Translations under genes and position numbers: made by a program | Source: Nostoc flagelliforme FACHB-838 | Lineage (GTDB): Bacteria; Cyanobacteriota; Cyanobacteriia; Cyanobacteriales; Nostocaceae | Length of the DNA stretch: 64,000 nt | Assembly: GCF_014698065.1 (NCBI RefSeq) | Contig: NZ_JACJSI010000001.1 | Span: 186,001-250,000, forward strand | Reading direction: 5' to 3' | Part shown: piece by piece, positions 1 to 10,049 of the stretch | Numbering within the stretch: the stretch's first letter is position 1 | Layout of the letters: each line of letters opens with the position of its first letter | Notes under the pieces: generated by a model | Databases searched by the model: none | What the model saw: the letters and a program-made list of their open reading frames with translations, nothing else | What the model was told of the DNA's origin: nothing

Positions 1-707
1 CAAAAAGCATAGCCAATATTTTGTAATGTGATAAACGTTTCCCCATCATAAAATGGTACTCGGTTAATCAAAATGTGACGTGGTTTTTTCTTCAACTGTC
101 CCAATATTTCAGACAGTGATGGTTCTATATATTGTAGAGTACCGCAAGTGAGTAATATTTCTGCACCTTCAGCATCGGCAAATTGCACCGTAAAAGACAA
201 ACCTGGGTTATCGGCTTTTCTTGCCAATTCTTCTCCAGCTTTAATCACCTCTGGTATGTCACACACTATCCACCGAAGATCATTGGGATATTGCAGAAAC
301 TTTTTGTAAGTATAGTAAGCATGTCCTACATTACCGCCGATATCGAAAATAGTTGAACTATTAGTGAATGCAGATGCAAGCCATACAAGAACCGGATAGT
401 CCTGGGAGTTGAACTGATCTGGCTCCCAAGCAGTAGTTAGCTTTGCTACTGAACGGTGGTTATGAATTTCAGGTTGGTTGTAACCAGCTTTAGCACCTTT
501 AGGGGTTGCTTGCAACGCCTCTGCAAATGTATTATAAATACCCCGACACGCAGTAATATTTTGGTTAAATAACCAATGATATTGGTAATAATCCGATATC
601 ATTGGGATTTTTGTCACAATTTTTCTAAAACTTTGCTTTAGCTGTTTTACGCCCTGTTGCTTTAGTTGTGTGAAATTATTTTTACCGAAGGAAGCTATCA
701 AAGCCAT
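1..707 (-). CDS. TIGR04325-type SAM-dependent methyltransferase, 3' end outside window
   Basis: Seen: an open frame of about 235 codons running off the left edge, beginning with ATG (MALIASFGKNNF). A Rossmann-type SAM-binding motif FDIGGNVGHAYY lies near residue 118, followed by VCDIPEVIKAG and a stretch around LLTCGTLQYIEP. Known: this arrangement fits the putative methyltransferases called TIGR04325 (LIC12133 family), which occur in polysaccharide and natural-product clusters. Context: it follows the PKS gene on the same strand after a 66-nt gap, so it is probably co-transcribed and could methylate the assembled product. The substrate cannot be read from sequence. The C-terminus is missing only because the window ends. 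Confidence 0.7.
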   Translation of the reverse strand, partial: MALIASFGKNNFTQLKQQGVKQLKQSFRKIVTKIPMISDYYQYHWLFNQNITACRGIYNTFAEALQATPKGAKAGYNQPEIHNHRSVAKLTTAWEPDQFNSQDYPVLVWLASAFTNSSTIFDIGGNVGHAYYTYKKFLQYPNDLRWIVCDIPEVIKAGEELARKADNPGLSFTVQFADAEGAEILLTCGTLQYIEPSLSEILGQLKKKPRHILINRVPFYDGETFITLQNIGYAF

Positions 708-773
708 ATCAAAACCTTAATGTTGGAAGATTGCTTGCTACTTTAGTAAGGAAAATTGCTGTTTCAAAATAGA

Positions 774-3700
774 TCAGGAAACACTTGCAACTTGTAAATA
801 TTTCCCAGGACGCTCGGTATCGGGAATATACCAGGCGGGGTTCCCTTGGGGATCGCGTCCTAATTTGGCATCAGGTTGCGGAGGACGATTGCGTAGGCTG
901 TTATTGGTAATTTCACGATTTGTTACTTCTATAGATGGTGCAGACAAGAAGCCAGCAGACTGCATTTCGGCAATAGTCTCCTTAAAAACTGCCATTACGA
1001 AAGCCAAATCAGCTTCGGAATGAGCTGTGGTTAAGAAGCAAGGACGGTGATCCCAAATATGTACTCCCCGATCGCGTAGCAAGTAAAATAGTAAATCTCC
1101 GTAGGCGAACTCTGGTGCAGATTTCACCATGAACAGGGAGCCGAAATTATAAGCTGTGAAGGGTGCTTGAACTTGCTGAAAATAACCCATGAGTTCCGCT
1201 ACAAACTTATCGGTTCTTGCATTAAGATTTTGCTGCAAGCTAGGGCCACTCTTCTGCAAATGCTGAAGTACTGCTTTCGCCGCTGCTAGTGCTAGAGGAT
1301 GGCGGACAAAGGTACCGGCAAAATAAGTCACCCCTACCTCTGGAACGGAGTCATCGCCAAACTGCCAAAATCCACCATCCAAAGCATCCATATATTGCGA
1401 TTTGCCAGCAATGACTCCAATTGGTAGTCCACCGCCCACAATCTTGCCGTAGGTTGCGATGTCCGCCTTTATACCGAAGTGTGCTTGAGCGCCACCTGGG
1501 TGAATTCTGAATCCGGTAACGATTTCATCAAAAATTAGGGCGATACCAGCTTCTTTCGTAAAATCACGCAATTGCTGAAGGAATTCCTTGGGCTGGTATT
1601 CAGGGCGACGGCTTTGCACAGATTCCACCATCACTGCTGCTAATTCATCAGCCCGGCTTCTGAGGATTTCTAAAGACTCAGGTGAATCGTAGTCCACCAC
1701 CAAAATGTTCTCTACCATTTCGGGTGGGATACCAGGAGCAGCAGGAATTGACCGAAGTTTTTTTGTACCCCGAACAATTACTTCATCCAAAATCCCGTGA
1801 TAAGCTCCAGAAAAGATGGCGATTAAGTTACGCCCTGTGATGGTGCGTGCCATCCGCATCGCTCCCAAAACCGCTTCTGAACCTGTGTTACAAAAGGCTG
1901 CTCGGTCAAAGTTAGTCAACTCACACATCAGCTTCGCCACTTCTCCAACTAAGGGAGTTTGCGGCCCAATTTCCATACCGAGTTTGAGTTGTGCTTCAAT
2001 TGCTTCGGTAATGAAAGGTGGCGACCAACCAAACAAATTCAAGCCAAAGCCATTGCTTAAATCGACATATTCATTCTCATCAACATCCCAAAGTTTAGAA
2101 CCTGAGGAACGAGAGACGACGATGGGGTAAACCATCTCTTTCATCGTCGGGTTAAACCCAGAAACAGTTCTTGGGTCTGCTAAGTAAGGGCGATGAGATT
2201 GAGTAAATTCTTTAGATTTTTGAGTCCGTTTTGTATATCTTTGGATAATTTTGTCTAAATGAGCGCGTTGTTGCGTTGTTAGAGTCTTAGTCTGGGTCTT
2301 TTCAATTCGAGCAGCCGCACCAAATGCTTTTTTCGCACCATTTGACTCGGTATCAACCGATGCTTGTGATTCTTTGCTGGTTTGGGTTGGGGGGATAGAT
2401 ACAGCGTTTTGTGGTTTGACACCATTATTTTGAGATGTCGCGGCAGGTACAACTGGGACTGTTAAAGATTGGCTGTTATTACCCAATAGCGCCAATTGTT
2501 GGCTCATGATTTGTAGCTGCTGATTAATCACACTTTCTAGGACGCTATTAGATGCAACAGGTTGCAGGGAAATCTGAGGTGTAGATCCATTTGATCCATT
2601 TCTATGAACTTCATGCACTACCAAAGTGGGTGATGTGGTTGCAGGTGAAGGTTCTGGCAATGGTGCTTCTGGAATGGGGTCTGCAACGGTTTCTGTTAAT
2701 CCTAGTGCAGATAAAGCTTCGGGAGACAAGGCTTGATTGATCAAGTCAGCCAACGTTATTAAGTTTGGGCAAATTTCTAGTAACTGCCTAAGTGTTACCT
2801 TAACTTTAAATTTTTTCTTCAAAGCTAACCCGACCTGCGTTAGAGATAAGGAATCTAATCCCATCTCTAAAAATGTTGTCGAGTCATCAACACTAGCGAT
2901 TTCCAATCCTGATGTTTCTTCGATAATTTCTTTGAGCAGGGGAATAAGCTTTTGCTGAGGGGATGTTGTCATAGTTTGGATTTTTTCTAATAACTGAGGA
3001 TTTGCAAGTTTGGGAGTTGCTGCACGATTGGGATGAGGTGGAGGATCAATCCAGAAGCGTTGGCGTTCAAAGGGATAGGTAGGCAGAGGAATTCGTTGTC
3101 GCATTTCCCTTTGATAGAAGTCGCTCCAGTCAATAGATACTCCTGCTAGCCACAGTTGTCCTACTGCCTTGAGTAATGCCGTCCATTCGGCTTCGTTCTC
3201 GGCGTTATCACCCAGAGAAGGAATCGCTATCTGTTGTTTAATATCTTTTGCTTGTTGGCGGGCTAAGGTTGTAGTTGTGATTCGCGGCCCGACTTCTAAC
3301 AGTAGGCGTTCTGGCTGCTGCCAGATGGTTTGTATCCCCTCCGCAAATCGCACAGTCTGACGTAGATGTGTAGCCCAATACATCGGATCAGTTGCTTGCT
3401 GGGCTGTAATCCAGTCGGCGGTAACTGTGGAAACAAAGGGAATTTGAGGAGGTGATAATTTAACCTTTTCAACTACCTTAGCGAAGGGAGCGATAATGCT
3501 ATCCATCATGGGAGAGTGGAAAGCGTGGGAAGTGTGTAAATGGCGACAGACAACTTCTTCACTTTCTAATTGTTTTTGCAGAGCCGCGATCGCTTCTGTG
3601 GGGCCAGAAACTACACACAGGGAAGGGCCATTAATTGCGGCGATCGCAAGTTCTGTATTCAGTCGCGGCTCTACCTCTTTGGCTGGTAGGCGCACTGAGA

Positions 3701-5711
3701 GCATAGCCCCTGGTGGTAATTCCCACATGAAGCGACCGCGAGTTGCAACCAACATCAGCACATCTTCTAAGGAAAATACACCCGCTATACAGGCGGCGAC
3801 AAATTCACCAATACTGTGACCAATCATTGCTTGGGGTTTGACTCCCCAACTCTGCCAAAGTTTCGCTAAAGCGTATTCAATGACGAATAATGCTGGTTGG
3901 GTAAAGCAGGTTTGCCGCAGGGAGATAGCCGCAGTTTCGCAATCGCTCGGTGCGGGATACATGATTTCTCGCAAGTCCTTACCCAACCAAGGTTTAAGGA
4001 TTTCCGCACATTCATCTACTACCTCCTGAAATACAGGTTCGCGGTTGTAGAGATTCAGTCCCATGTTCACATATTGCGACCCTTGTCCGGGGAACATGAA
4101 GACAACGGCTGGATTGCGGATTTCTGTATGACGGGTATTTACTTGATTTGGATCTAAAGATTGGAGGGCTGCGATCGCATCTGTGATATCGTGACAAACT
4201 ATACTGCGCCGGTAGTTGAAGGCTTTGCGCCCTCGCTGTAGAGTATAAGCTACATCAGCTAAATTAATTTCGCCATTATACTGCAAATGCTGCTGCAAAT
4301 TTGCGGTTGCAGCCTCTAAAGCTGTACTAGTTTTGGCCGAGAGCAACAATAGCTGCTGTGGGCGCGAAGATCCTGAACCTTGGATTTGTGGCGCTTCTTC
4401 TAGCACAATATGAGCATTAGTTCCGCCGACACCAAAGGAACTCACGCCGGCTCGTCGCGGAGTTTCACCCTCTGTCCATTCAGCTAGTTTGGTATTTACA
4501 TAAAAGGGGCTGTTGGCAAAGTCAATCTTGGGATTGGGAGCCTCAAAATTTAAACTAGGGGGAATCTTTTTATAATACAGGGCGAGAGCGGTTTTAATTA
4601 ACCCTGCTACTCCAGCCGCCGCAACTAAATGTCCGACATTGCTTTTAAGAGAGCCGATGGCGCAGAATTGTTTAGCATCTGTATGTACACGAAATGCTTG
4701 GGTCAGCGCTTCAATTTCAATCGGGTCGCCCAAAGGTGTTGCTGTACCGTGAGCTTCAATATAAGAGATGCTTTCTGGGTGGAAGTTAGCATCAGCTTGC
4801 GCCATTGCAATGGCCTCTGCTTGTCCATCGACACTAGGAGCCGTAAAGCTTACCTTATCAGCACCGTCATTATTAATACCAGATCCTCTAATTACAGCAT
4901 AGATGCGATCGCCATCATTGAGTGCATCTTCTAAACGCTTGAGGACAACCACTCCTGCGCCATTGTTGAACATTGTGCCCTGAGCGTTGGCATCAAAGGG
5001 ACGACAATGCCCATCCCCAGAGAGCATACTGCCTTCTTGAGCCATATAACCGCTATTTTGAGGTGTAGTCATAGATACACCACCGGATAAAGCCAAATCG
5101 CACTGATAGCTGGTTAAAGCTTGGCAAGCTTGAATAACTGCTACCAAAGAAGTGGAACAGGCTGTATTGACACTAACGGCTGGGCCTTTGAGGTTGAGTT
5201 TGTAAGCGGCACGAGTTGTCAAAAAGTCTTTTTCATTAGCTAACATCGTTTGGAATTCACCGATGCGATCGACAATTTCCATACGACCAGAAATGTGGTT
5301 AGCAAAATAAGTATTTTGACCACAACCAGCGTATAAACCAATCAAACCCTCAAAAGACTCTGATTCATAACCAGCATTTTCTAGGGCTTCATAAACCAAC
5401 TCTAGAAAAACTCTTGCCTGTGGGTCCATAACTACAGCTTCCAGCGGATTAACACCAAAGAAGGCAGCATCAAAGGTTTCTCCCCCAGAAATAATTCCTC
5501 TAGCTTTTACGTAGCTAGGATCTTTGCAAAGGTTCGGATCAATACTAGGGTCTAGTTCCTCATCTTGAAAGAAAGTTGTTGATTCTGATCCCTCACACAG
5601 ATTGCGCCAAAACTCATCAACATTTCCAGCGCCAGGAAATCTTCCTACCATGCCAATAATGGCAACACCATCAATAGGATCTTGGTTATCGGATGCTTGG
5701 ATATTTACCAT
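774..5711 (-). CDS. Type I polyketide synthase with C-terminal aminotransferase (KS-AT-ACP-AMT)
   Basis: Seen, 1645 aa: a ketosynthase (about 14-440) with Cys185 in TACSTS and His321 and His361; a linker; an acyltransferase (535-850) with Ser633 in GHSIGE and HAFH at 729-732, the malonyl-CoA signature; an ACP (925-995) with Ser954 in GLDSLS; a low-complexity linker (1000-1130); and a class III PLP aminotransferase (1180-1610) with Lys1423 in TYGKIVGGG. There is no KR, DH or TE. Known: AMT domains of this GSA-aminotransferase type in McyE and microginin-type synthases put an amino group on the beta-carbon of the ACP-bound chain. Inference: one malonyl extension of the aminoacyl unit from the upstream A-PCP gene, then beta-amination without ketoreduction. 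It starts 3 nt after that gene, so coupled translation is likely. Confidence 0.9.
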   Translation of the reverse strand: MVNIQASDNQDPIDGVAIIGMVGRFPGAGNVDEFWRNLCEGSESTTFFQDEELDPSIDPNLCKDPSYVKARGIISGGETFDAAFFGVNPLEAVVMDPQARVFLELVYEALENAGYESESFEGLIGLYAGCGQNTYFANHISGRMEIVDRIGEFQTMLANEKDFLTTRAAYKLNLKGPAVSVNTACSTSLVAVIQACQALTSYQCDLALSGGVSMTTPQNSGYMAQEGSMLSGDGHCRPFDANAQGTMFNNGAGVVVLKRLEDALNDGDRIYAVIRGSGINNDGADKVSFTAPSVDGQAEAIAMAQADANFHPESISYIEAHGTATPLGDPIEIEALTQAFRVHTDAKQFCAIGSLKSNVGHLVAAAGVAGLIKTALALYYKKIPPSLNFEAPNPKIDFANSPFYVNTKLAEWTEGETPRRAGVSSFGVGGTNAHIVLEEAPQIQGSGSSRPQQLLLLSAKTSTALEAATANLQQHLQYNGEINLADVAYTLQRGRKAFNYRRSIVCHDITDAIAALQSLDPNQVNTRHTEIRNPAVVFMFPGQGSQYVNMGLNLYNREPVFQEVVDECAEILKPWLGKDLREIMYPAPSDCETAAISLRQTCFTQPALFVIEYALAKLWQSWGVKPQAMIGHSIGEFVAACIAGVFSLEDVLMLVATRGRFMWELPPGAMLSVRLPAKEVEPRLNTELAIAAINGPSLCVVSGPTEAIAALQKQLESEEVVCRHLHTSHAFHSPMMDSIIAPFAKVVEKVKLSPPQIPFVSTVTADWITAQQATDPMYWATHLRQTVRFAEGIQTIWQQPERLLLEVGPRITTTTLARQQAKDIKQQIAIPSLGDNAENEAEWTALLKAVGQLWLAGVSIDWSDFYQREMRQRIPLPTYPFERQRFWIDPPPHPNRAATPKLANPQLLEKIQTMTTSPQQKLIPLLKEIIEETSGLEIASVDDSTTFLEMGLDSLSLTQVGLALKKKFKVKVTLRQLLEICPNLITLADLINQALSPEALSALGLTETVADPIPEAPLPEPSPATTSPTLVVHEVHRNGSNGSTPQISLQPVASNSVLESVINQQLQIMSQQLALLGNNSQSLTVPVVPAATSQNNGVKPQNAVSIPPTQTSKESQASVDTESNGAKKAFGAAARIEKTQTKTLTTQQRAHLDKIIQRYTKRTQKSKEFTQSHRPYLADPRTVSGFNPTMKEMVYPIVVSRSSGSKLWDVDENEYVDLSNGFGLNLFGWSPPFITEAIEAQLKLGMEIGPQTPLVGEVAKLMCELTNFDRAAFCNTGSEAVLGAMRMARTITGRNLIAIFSGAYHGILDEVIVRGTKKLRSIPAAPGIPPEMVENILVVDYDSPESLEILRSRADELAAVMVESVQSRRPEYQPKEFLQQLRDFTKEAGIALIFDEIVTGFRIHPGGAQAHFGIKADIATYGKIVGGGLPIGVIAGKSQYMDALDGGFWQFGDDSVPEVGVTYFAGTFVRHPLALAAAKAVLQHLQKSGPSLQQNLNARTDKFVAELMGYFQQVQAPFTAYNFGSLFMVKSAPEFAYGDLLFYLLRDRGVHIWDHRPCFLTTAHSEADLAFVMAVFKETIAEMQSAGFLSAPSIEVTNREITNNSLRNRPPQPDAKLGRDPQGNPAWYIPDTERPGKYLQVASVS

Positions 5712-5714
5712 TGT

Positions 5715-7742
5715 TTAAACACCTTGTTGATGATTACGGCGACGTGTCCTAGCTGCTTGTTGGCGTTGGGCGCGATTTTGCAGTTTGTCAGAAGACGGTT
5801 GGCTATTCTGGTTTGAATCCAAATACTTTGTTAAAGAACCAATCGTTGAATATTGAAATAGCTTCACAGCAGATAGCTCAATATTAAGTTTCTGTTGTAC
5901 TCGCACAGCAACTTGCAGAATTGAGATTGAAGTTGCTCCCAAATCAAAGAAATTATCATCAATTCCAACGCGATCAATTTTGAGCAAATCGGATAAAATA
6001 CCTGCAAGCAGACGCTCTAAATCGGTTTGGGGAGAAATATACGCTTGTTCCAGTTGCGGACGTTCTCTACTTGGTGCTGGTAATTTATGTCTATCTACTT
6101 TGCCATTTGCAGTCAAAGGCAGTGATTCTAACATCACAAATGCCGATGGCATCATGTAATCAGGTAGTCGCTGTTGTAAGAAACTCCGTAATTTGCTGTG
6201 CGTATATCCACTGTTATACTGAGGAACAATATAAGCTGTCAAATGTTTTTCATGTGTTTCATCCTGACGAGCTAAAACGACAATTTCCCGAACGTCAGGA
6301 TGTTGTGCAATTTCTCGCTCAATTTCCCCTAGTTCAATTCGAAAACCACGGATTTTTACCTGATTGTCAATACGACCTAAGAACTCGATATTGCCATCTG
6401 AAAGATAACGAGCCAAATCTCCAGTTTTGTAAAGACGCGTTGCTAAATTACTATCAAAAGAGTGAAAAATAAATTTCTTAGCAGTCAAATCAGGACGGTT
6501 CAAATAGCCTCTAGCTAATCCATCACCACTAATGTACAATTCGCCAGCTTCTCCAATTGATACTGGTTGGAGGTTGTTATCTAATATATAAACTTGAGTA
6601 TTAGCAATTGGACGACCGATAGGAATAGATACACCTAGTTGCAGTGGTGCTGTTATAGGATGGCAACAGGTAAAAGTTGTATTTTCAGTTGGCCCATAAC
6701 CATTAATTAGCTGACAGTTCTCTATTGTTTGGAGAAACTTCTGCACATGGGGAACAGATAAGACATCGCCACCTGCTAAAAGTTGACGAAGTGATTTTAA
6801 AGCATCAAGTTTTTCATCCACTATGAGGTGGAATAATCCTGCTGTCAGCCAAAGAGTAGTAACTTGGTATTGCTGAATAATTTGCCCTAATTCTTCTAAA
6901 GATGGTGTATGAGAAGGGTAGATTATAAGCCGCCCACCGTTAAGCAAGCAACCCCAAATTTCAAAAGTTGAAGCATCGAAAGAAATAGGAGCAAGTTGCA
7001 GAATTACTTCTTCAGGTGTGAGGTAGACATAATTAGTTTCTTTGACTAACCTCACTACACCACGATGGATAACGCTAACACCTTTGGGTGTACCTGTAGA
7101 ACCTGAAGTATACATGACATAAGCCAAGTTATCAGCAGTGATACTAGTGGTTAGGTTGTCTTTTTTATTTTCGGCAATCTCATGCCAATCTGCATCTAGG
7201 CAAATTACAAATGCTGTGTGAATAGGTAATTTGGCAACTAGTTCTTTTTGAGTTAATAGTATTGATACTTGAGTATCTGATAGCATGAATGCTAAACGTT
7301 CTTGTGGATACCCTGGATCTAGTGGTACATAAGCTCCACCTGCTTTAAGAATAGCTAAAAGTGCTACAACCATTTCTAAGGAACGCTCTATGCAGATTCC
7401 TACAAGAGTTTCTGCGCCTATCCCTAGTGATTGCAGATGTTGTGCTAGTTGATTAGCACGACTATTTAAATCTCTATAGCTGAGATGCTGATTATTAAAG
7501 ATTAGTGCTATGGCATCAGGTGTTTTCTCTACTTGTGCTTCAAACAACTGATGAATACATGCCTGTTGAGGATAATCAGTTTGAGTACGATTACATTTGT
7601 TTAGTAGGTGCTTTTGGGATTCTGTCAAGATAGGTAATGTTAAATAATCTCGTTGTAAGTTATTTTCTGGTAATGAGGCTTGACACTCATCTACTAGCAA
7701 TTCATTTTTATTTTTAGCCAATGAATTAGTTATTTGTTTCAT
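5715..7742 (-). CDS. Stand-alone NRPS module, adenylation-PCP, predicted valine-activating
   Basis: Seen, 675 aa: all adenylation core motifs are present: LKAGGAYVPLDP (133), YTSGSTGTPKG (211), NGYGPTE (347), YKTGDLARY (438), the RIDNQVKIRGFRIELGEIE stretch (457) and LTANGKVDR (543). A PCP follows with Ser605 in DLGATSIS, which departs from the usual LGG(H/D)S. Aligned by eye to GrsA, the ten specificity residues read D-A-F-W-L-G-G-T-F-K (256, 257, 260, 298, 322, 324, 348, 356, 357, 548), which resembles known valine codes. There is no condensation domain, so it fits a loading module. The tail (RAQRQQAARTRRRNHQQGV) is basic and could dock to the PKS. It is the first gene of the visible operon. 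Confidence 0.88.
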   Translation of the reverse strand: MKQITNSLAKNKNELLVDECQASLPENNLQRDYLTLPILTESQKHLLNKCNRTQTDYPQQACIHQLFEAQVEKTPDAIALIFNNQHLSYRDLNSRANQLAQHLQSLGIGAETLVGICIERSLEMVVALLAILKAGGAYVPLDPGYPQERLAFMLSDTQVSILLTQKELVAKLPIHTAFVICLDADWHEIAENKKDNLTTSITADNLAYVMYTSGSTGTPKGVSVIHRGVVRLVKETNYVYLTPEEVILQLAPISFDASTFEIWGCLLNGGRLIIYPSHTPSLEELGQIIQQYQVTTLWLTAGLFHLIVDEKLDALKSLRQLLAGGDVLSVPHVQKFLQTIENCQLINGYGPTENTTFTCCHPITAPLQLGVSIPIGRPIANTQVYILDNNLQPVSIGEAGELYISGDGLARGYLNRPDLTAKKFIFHSFDSNLATRLYKTGDLARYLSDGNIEFLGRIDNQVKIRGFRIELGEIEREIAQHPDVREIVVLARQDETHEKHLTAYIVPQYNSGYTHSKLRSFLQQRLPDYMMPSAFVMLESLPLTANGKVDRHKLPAPSRERPQLEQAYISPQTDLERLLAGILSDLLKIDRVGIDDNFFDLGATSISILQVAVRVQQKLNIELSAVKLFQYSTIGSLTKYLDSNQNSQPSSDKLQNRAQRQQAARTRRRNHQQGV

Positions 7743-8724
7743 ATTTAATTTTCACAACAAATATATTTTTGTAAAACTTGTGGTTTTCAAGAGTTGCTGC
7801 ATTTTTAACTCAGCACATTTATGGGTTAAAAATGCATTTAATTTGACTATTAAAATATACAAAATCAGGATGATTACTGGCTGCTAATTATTCAACTTTG
7901 TTCTAAAATTTATATGGAACATAATTTTGTATAGTAACGATATAGATTTTTGGATAAATTAATGAATTATGTAAATCGAGTACGGTATTGAGTGAGTAAT
8001 GAGTAATTTAGTGTATTTAGAATAATGTTGTTCTTTTTCCTACTTGTATGTTTAACTATCAGTGTTTTTACTTAGATATTATAGTTGGATTTTTAACTTT
8101 GTGATGATATTAAAAGACTAATTTCACAACAAGTTATGCCGTAATCCTACAATGTTTATATGAAAGGGCACTGACTTTAAGATTTAGTTTTCTTATTCTC
8201 GCTTATTTCCTCGAGATCGTAGTAATTTTCAATACATCTTCATTGAAAATTAAAATTTTACAGGTGGTTTTTAATGGGAGTATTAACTGTACGTTTGCTC
8301 ATCTTGAGAGGACGAGAAGAATTAATGCCCTGAAGAGCAAGCAAAACAGGGATTTTACCAGCTAGTAATGGAACCCCCTTGAGGTAACGTTGGATTCTAG
8401 CAAAACGACACTACGGTAAGGATTGTAAAGCTTACTTGACAATAACGAACTATTTGCTACAGTCTACGTAATTCAAAATTGCTGTTTCAACTGGATAGTT
8501 ATTTTCGCTACGCTGCACTAGGCGAACATAATAAGCGACGACGCTAGTCGAGAAAACGAAGTCGTTGGCAGTCCGGCTAGGTGAGGTAATTTGCATTAAA
8601 GAGGCAGGATATAGAAATTATTTATATATAATTTTAAAAAATAGCGTTTTTGATGAATCAAAAACTAGAATTATTCGTCACTTAAACTATCAATTCCCTA
8701 CCGATTTCTACTGGAGGATGATTT
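7743..8724. other. Long A/T-rich spacer between the NRPS operon and the COP23 gene
   Basis: This spacer separates two divergent genes and must hold the promoters of both. I see no convincing coding frame, tRNA or IS end. The half next to the NRPS gene is very A/T-rich. The half next to the COP23 gene (about 8280-8580) has more mixed composition and may be a degenerate remnant, but I could not link it to any family. Confidence 0.5.
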
Positions 8725-9507
8725 ATGTCATCAAAACTGCTACGACTTATATATTTGGGTAGTCTTGGCTTATCTTTGTGTCTGGGCAATTCCGTAGCAA
8801 TGGCGCAATATGACTCTACTGGCGATGGTGTAGTAGTACCAACAGTACCATCAGGTGGGTCATCAGCACCAGTACCAATAGATACATCCACAGGCGTACC
8901 ACCTTCGCCCTCTGCTGACGGTACAACTCGGTTTACCTGTCAGACTTACAATGGTCAGTATACTGTGATGTATCAGCCACAAAGTCAACCAGGGCAATAC
9001 TTTGCTTGGGCTGCGCCTGCGGCTTTGGGCGGTGGTTGGGACGCACAAAGACGTTGTACAGCAATTGCCAGTCGCTTAGAACAGTATCGCCCAGATGGCT
9101 TACAAGAACTCCAAACGTCTGTAGAAAATAACGAAAATATTGTCTGCGTCACAACTGAAGCTAATTCAACCTGTAGGATTGTGCTGACAGTCCCGCGTGG
9201 TAAAGATCCCTATGTTATCCGCAATAGCATTTTTCAGAACTTGACTACTGCTGACAATGGACAACAAACTATAGCCGTTAACACTTATGGCGATCGCAGT
9301 AGTGGAGGCAGTGAATTATATAATTTAGGACGCACACTTCTGGGTAATGGCAATAATCGGGTTAGTTCATCTAGAAGTGGGATTAATCTCAAACCTTTCC
9401 TCGATCGCAAAGATGGTGGTACCGCTAGAAATCTTCGCAATGGAGTAGCAATTCGTCGTCAGTCTCAACCTAACTCTGTTCGATTAAGGCCTGGTAATTT
9501 CCGATAG
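8725..9507 (+). CDS. COP23-domain secreted protein
   Basis: Seen, 260 aa: an N-terminal signal peptide (basic start, hydrophobic stretch LIYLGSLGLSLCLG, cleavage near AMAQ), a Thr/Pro/Ser-rich linker (about 30-65), then a domain of about 130 residues starting at RFTCQTYNGQYTVMYQP and including WDAQRRCTAIASRLEQY and IVCVTT...TCRIVLTVPRG. There are four cysteines. Known: this is the pattern of the COP23 family, named after a circadian-oscillating membrane-associated protein of Cyanothece; its biochemical role is unknown. The C-terminus is basic, Ser/Arg-rich and likely disordered. The ATG is preceded by a clear GGAGG at 8713-8717. It appears monocistronic, with a terminator hairpin downstream. 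Confidence 0.8.
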   Translation: MSSKLLRLIYLGSLGLSLCLGNSVAMAQYDSTGDGVVVPTVPSGGSSAPVPIDTSTGVPPSPSADGTTRFTCQTYNGQYTVMYQPQSQPGQYFAWAAPAALGGGWDAQRRCTAIASRLEQYRPDGLQELQTSVENNENIVCVTTEANSTCRIVLTVPRGKDPYVIRNSIFQNLTTADNGQQTIAVNTYGDRSSGGSELYNLGRTLLGNGNNRVSSSRSGINLKPFLDRKDGGTARNLRNGVAIRRQSQPNSVRLRPGNFR

Positions 9508-9568
9508 GCAAGAGTGGTTTTTAATACAAAATTACTTTCAAATAAAAATATCCAACTACTTATTGTGG

Positions 9569-9593
9569 GGCGGGCATCTTGTCCGCCTTTTTT
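9569..9593 (+). terminator. Rho-independent terminator after the COP23 gene
   Basis: Inverted repeat GGCGGGC-ATCTT-GTCCGCC (7 bp with one G-T pair) followed directly by six T, 62 bp after the COP23 stop. Similar GGCGGGCATCTTGTCCGCC sequences are dispersed in Nostoc genomes, so it may be a recruited repeat. Confidence 0.6.
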
Positions 9594-9748
9594 AATAGGC
9601 AAGCGAGATGCCATAGCAAATATTTCTTGTTTTAACCTTTTGCTAGCGGTTTCTTAATGTTACCGAGATAGTTTGAGGTTGCTGAATACGGATTGATAGT
9701 ACTAAAATATGTAATTTTTTTACTACATAGTCACTTTTTGGGTGAAGT

Positions 9749-9847
9749 ATGTGGTTATGGGATGCGATCGCCCTACCAATGATCGTGGTTGTGGTGGGCA
9801 TCGCGATCGCTTTTGGACTGTTACAAAGTGCGGACAACTTTGGATAA
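9749..9847 (+). CDS. Possible 32-aa single-pass membrane peptide
   Basis: Seen: ATG-started frame MWLWDAIALPMIVVVVGI... ending in SADNFG. It has one strongly hydrophobic stretch of about 18 residues and a short polar tail, the architecture of small membrane proteins. Against it: two HIP1 octamers lie inside it and translate as AIA, no good ribosome-binding site is visible, and I recognise no family such as a known PSII or cytochrome b6f subunit. The rest of the 9508-10049 spacer holds only the terminator hairpin upstream. It may be fortuitous. Confidence 0.25.
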   Translation: MWLWDAIALPMIVVVVGIAIAFGLLQSADNFG

Positions 9848-10049
9848 TTGCTAAGGCGATAAGGCGATCCCACAACTATCTGCTAGTACCTCCACTATTA
9901 GGGACTGCTAGGAAGGGCGATCAGCACTTAATATATTCCCGTTTTATTATTTGGTTGATTTTTTCAGACTTTCAAACCAAACCTGCAATACCTCTATCAA
10001 TGATGTTGTCAGGATAAATAACCGTAAAAACAACTTCTAAGGAGAATTT

